Source: Fidelibacterota bacterium
GTDB lineage: Bacteria; Fidelibacterota; Marinisomatia; SCGC-AAA003-L08; D37C17
Assembly: GCA_012964845.1 (NCBI GenBank)
Contig: DTTG01000182.1
Coordinates: 1-6,886 of the forward strand
Direction: 5' to 3'
DNA: 6,886 nucleotides
Position 1 is the stretch's first letter; every line of letters begins with the position of its first letter. Under the pieces are notes generated by a model. That model searched no databases. It was not told the DNA's origin and was given only the letters and a program-made list of their open reading frames with translations. Positions 4,864 through 6,886 of the stretch are shown in pieces. A program made the translations under genes and the position numbers.

Positions 4864-5991
4864 ATGATTATTGGCATTCCAAAAGAATCATTGGCGGGTG
4901 AAACTCGTGTTGCCATTCTACCGGCTGAAATTAAGAAGCTTTCTTCAGATTTGCTAAAATTTAAAATTGAATCCGGAGCAGGAAACGGTTCATTTATTGC
5001 AGATGAAAATTATGCAGAGTCCGGCGCTGAAATCGTATCAGATGTTTATTCTGATTCTGACCTGATTATCCGAATTAATCCCCCTACAGAAGAAGAATTA
5101 TCCAAATTAAATAATGGAACCTGCCTCATTTCATTATTGGCACCATTTACAAATCATGCATTGGTTAATCAATTGGCTGAGAAAAATATTTCTTCCTATT
5201 GCCTGGAACTGATTCCCAGGAGTACCTATGCCCAATCCATGGATGTTTTGAGCTCTCAGGCAACGGTTGGCGGATATCGAGCTGTTCTGAATGCCGCTTC
5301 TCACCTGAGTAAGTTTTTTCCCATGCTCATGACTCCAGCCGGAACTATTAAGCCTTCAACTGTGCTGGTTATTGGAGCTGGTGTAGCTGGCCTCCAAGCC
5401 ATTGCCACAGCAAAAAGATTGGGTGCAAAAGTAGAAGCATTTGATGTTCGTCCGGCAGCCAGAGAACAGGTTGAATCATTAGGTGCAAAATTCCTGTATA
5501 TGGACTTAGATGATTCAGCTGAAACGGATAGTGGTTATGCCGTAGAGATGAATGAAGAGTTTATCCGTAAGGAAATGGAACTGCTCCATGATGCTGCAAA
5601 AAGAGTTGATGCCATTATTACAACTGCATTAATTTTTGGGAGACCAGCTCCCATTCTCATCAAGGATTATATGGTAAATGATATGCAGCCCGGATCATGC
5701 ATTATTGATATGGCCGCTGAAAATGGGGGAAATTGTGAACTCACCAAACCTGGGGAGATAATTCACCATAATGGAGTTACAATAGATGGAACACTTAACC
5801 TACCGGCACAAGTGCCCTATCATGCCAGTCAAATGCTCTCAAAAAATATTTCAAAACTTCTCACTGAAGTTATTGAGGATGGCAAAATTAAATTTGATTT
5901 AGAAAATGATATTATTAAGGGGTGCCTGGTTACTCATGAGAAAAATATAATTCACGAAATGACAAAAAATATTATTGAAGGGAATACCTAA
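4864..5991 (+). CDS. pntAA: NAD(P) transhydrogenase subunit alpha part 1 (domain I, NAD(H)-binding)
   Basis: This is the soluble NAD(H)-binding domain I of proton-translocating transhydrogenase, which passes hydride from NADH to NADP+ on domain III, coupled to inward proton movement. Its 375 residues are the normal size for the separate alpha-1 subunit. Features include the N-terminal GIPKE and ETRVAILP, the R119-Q124-D127 loop (RSTYAQSMD) equivalent to the Rhodospirillum rubrum R127/Q132/D135 loop, and the Rossmann motif GAGVAG at 171-176. Also seen are FDVRP at 193-197 with Asp194 for NAD ribose, and the mobile-loop region around GYAVEMNEEF (224-233). The usual ALIPGRPAP reads ALIFGRPAP here (Phe258). 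AGGAG at 4851-4855, 8 nt upstream, fixes the start. Its TAA overlaps the pntAB ATG by one base. Confidence 0.96.
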   Translation: MIIGIPKESLAGETRVAILPAEIKKLSSDLLKFKIESGAGNGSFIADENYAESGAEIVSDVYSDSDLIIRINPPTEEELSKLNNGTCLISLLAPFTNHALVNQLAEKNISSYCLELIPRSTYAQSMDVLSSQATVGGYRAVLNAASHLSKFFPMLMTPAGTIKPSTVLVIGAGVAGLQAIATAKRLGAKVEAFDVRPAAREQVESLGAKFLYMDLDDSAETDSGYAVEMNEEFIRKEMELLHDAAKRVDAIITTALIFGRPAPILIKDYMVNDMQPGSCIIDMAAENGGNCELTKPGEIIHHNGVTIDGTLNLPAQVPYHASQMLSKNISKLLTEVIEDGKIKFDLENDIIKGCLVTHEKNIIHEMTKNIIEGNT

Positions 5992-6281
5992 TGGAACAAC
6001 TTATTGGCCTGATTTTTATTGCAGTTTTAGCCACATTTGCCGGTGCTGAACTAATTGGAAAAATACCCCCGCAATTACACACACCGCTCATGTCTGGTTC
6101 TAATGCAATATCCGGCATAACCATTGTGGGTGCTTTACTTGCCGTGGGTGCCAGCGGAGATTCAAAATTATTGGCAATCCTTGGATTTTGTGCCATCGTT
6201 TTTGGTACTATTAATGTAGTGGGCGGATATCTGGTAACCGATCGAATGCTGAAAATGTTCAAAAAGAAAGGAAACAAATAA
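5991..6281 (+). CDS. pntAB: NAD(P) transhydrogenase subunit alpha part 2 (membrane domain II)
   Basis: This small 96-residue membrane subunit is the alpha-side part of domain II, the proton channel. It has an N-terminal hydrophobic segment (about 3-20), the conserved loop KIPPQLHTPLMSGSNAISG (24-42), then two further membrane segments (about 40-56 and 60-80) and a basic cytoplasmic tail ending KKKGNK. Three helices are expected for this subunit. Position 41 is Ser where the Thermus thermophilus subunit, as I recall it, has His42. The start is supported by GAAGGGA at 5977-5983, 7 nt upstream, and by the TAATG overlap with pntAA. The same arrangement couples it to pntB. Confidence 0.95.
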   Translation: MEQLIGLIFIAVLATFAGAELIGKIPPQLHTPLMSGSNAISGITIVGALLAVGASGDSKLLAILGFCAIVFGTINVVGGYLVTDRMLKMFKKKGNK

Positions 6282-6886
6282 TGAGTTCCAATCTTATTTT
6301 GATTTCCTATATCGTTTCCGCCATTCTTTTCATTTTAGGCATTAAACGGCTTGGAAAAGTAAATACTGCCCGCCAGGGTAATTTCCTTTCAGCTGTTGGT
6401 ATGCTGATTGCCATCATTGCAACTCTGTTTAAAATGGATGCCATACCTCTGGAGTGGGTTCTTGGCGGAGTATTATTGGGTACCATTATTGGTGCAGTTA
6501 CTGCTATTAGAGTAGCCATGACTTCCATGCCCGAAATGGTGGCAATATTTAATGGCTTTGGCGGTGGTGCTTCCGCATTGGTTGCATCAGCTGAACTGTT
6601 TAAATATTTAAATGGCAAAGAAGTTTATTTGGCAGAATTAACCAAAAACAGCAGTGACCTCACAACAACCATGATTACCATTGTTCTTTCCGTCATTATT
6701 GGCTCATTGACGTTTACCGGTAGTTTTATTGCCTGGGGAAAATTGCAGGGTAAAATAAGTGGTCAACCTATTACCTATCCCGGACAAAACATAATCAACC
6801 TGCTCATTTTAGTTGGAGTAATTATTGCGGCATATTTCTTTGTTGTGAATCCAGAGAATATGACTGCATTTTATGTTATTTTGGGT
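6281..6886 (+). CDS. pntB: NAD(P) transhydrogenase subunit beta, N-terminal part (runs off the right edge)
   Basis: An ATG at 6281 opens 202 codons without a stop up to the window end, the first part of a subunit usually around 460 residues. The visible portion is the beta-side membrane domain II. MSSNLILISYIVSAILFILG is followed by GIKRLGKVNTARQGN (20-34), the hallmark of PntB. Then come several hydrophobic helices (about 36-50, 57-78, 86-104, 131-152, 171-188), the loop SMPEMVAIFNGFGGGASALVA, and GSLTFTGSFIAWGKLQG. The NADP(H)-binding domain III lies beyond the window. Residue 91 is Asn where E. coli PntB has His91. AAGGA (6268-6272) lies 8 nt before the start, and the ATG shares one base with the pntAB stop (TAATG). 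Confidence 0.95.
   Translation, partial: MSSNLILISYIVSAILFILGIKRLGKVNTARQGNFLSAVGMLIAIIATLFKMDAIPLEWVLGGVLLGTIIGAVTAIRVAMTSMPEMVAIFNGFGGGASALVASAELFKYLNGKEVYLAELTKNSSDLTTTMITIVLSVIIGSLTFTGSFIAWGKLQGKISGQPITYPGQNIINLLILVGVIIAAYFFVVNPENMTAFYVILG

Noticed and set aside
4667..4867. Plus-strand open frame of 66 codons between the hydrolase and pntAA
   Set aside because: It overlaps the 5' end of the hydrolase gene on the other strand, is made of AT-rich Ile/Asn/Phe/Leu codons with no motif, and has no ribosome-binding site at its ATG. It covers the pnt promoter candidates.
6307..6618. Minus-strand open frame opposite pntB
   Set aside because: The plus strand encodes unmistakable PntB motifs here; the opposite frame is Met/Ala/Ile/Pro-rich and motif-free.

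Overview
The window looks like chromosomal DNA from a low-to-moderate GC, Gram-negative-type marine or environmental bacterium. Visible grounds are an AT-rich sequence, an N-terminal lipoprotein signal of the L-Y-S-C-G type, a small MORN_2 repeat protein, and a three-subunit proton-translocating transhydrogenase. A member of Candidatus Marinimicrobia, Bacteroidota or a related phylum would fit, but this is only an impression; no rRNA or other phylogenetic marker is present.

Left part (1-795): two genes diverge from a 271-bp intergenic region. To the left, on the minus strand, is the start of a secreted lipoprotein that runs off the window. To the right is a 91-residue MORN_2 repeat protein. 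The region between them holds two CRP/FNR-like dyads exactly 60 bp apart, each placed roughly where a class II activator would sit for one of the two promoters.

Middle part (803-4684, minus strand): a catabolic-looking cluster transcribed as alpha/beta-hydrolase (carboxylesterase type), then cholesterol-oxidase-type GMC flavoprotein, then NAD(P)+ aldehyde dehydrogenase. The hydrolase stop and GMC start overlap (ATGA). A 223-bp gap separates GMC and aldehyde dehydrogenase and is filled with degenerate 7-bp repeats. The enzyme order suggests ester cleavage, alcohol oxidation to aldehyde or ketone, then aldehyde oxidation to acid. The actual substrate cannot be read from sequence.

Right part (4864-6886, plus strand): pntAA-pntAB-pntB, with both junctions overlapping as TAATG, encode the membrane-bound NAD(P) transhydrogenase that uses the proton gradient to make NADPH from NADH. 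pntB is cut by the window end. The operon diverges from the hydrolase cluster across a 170-bp AT-rich region with good sigma-70-like promoter candidates and a perfect 10-bp inverted repeat.

Most of the window is recognisable housekeeping or catabolic metabolism. The most unusual element is the heptamer-repeat region at about 2295-2486. It consists of three blocks of 7-bp units that keep exact spacing while their sequence drifts, with the last two blocks pointing toward each other. I see no CRISPR array, transposase, phage gene, tRNA or rRNA, and no gene set that I would call a new defence or biosynthetic system.
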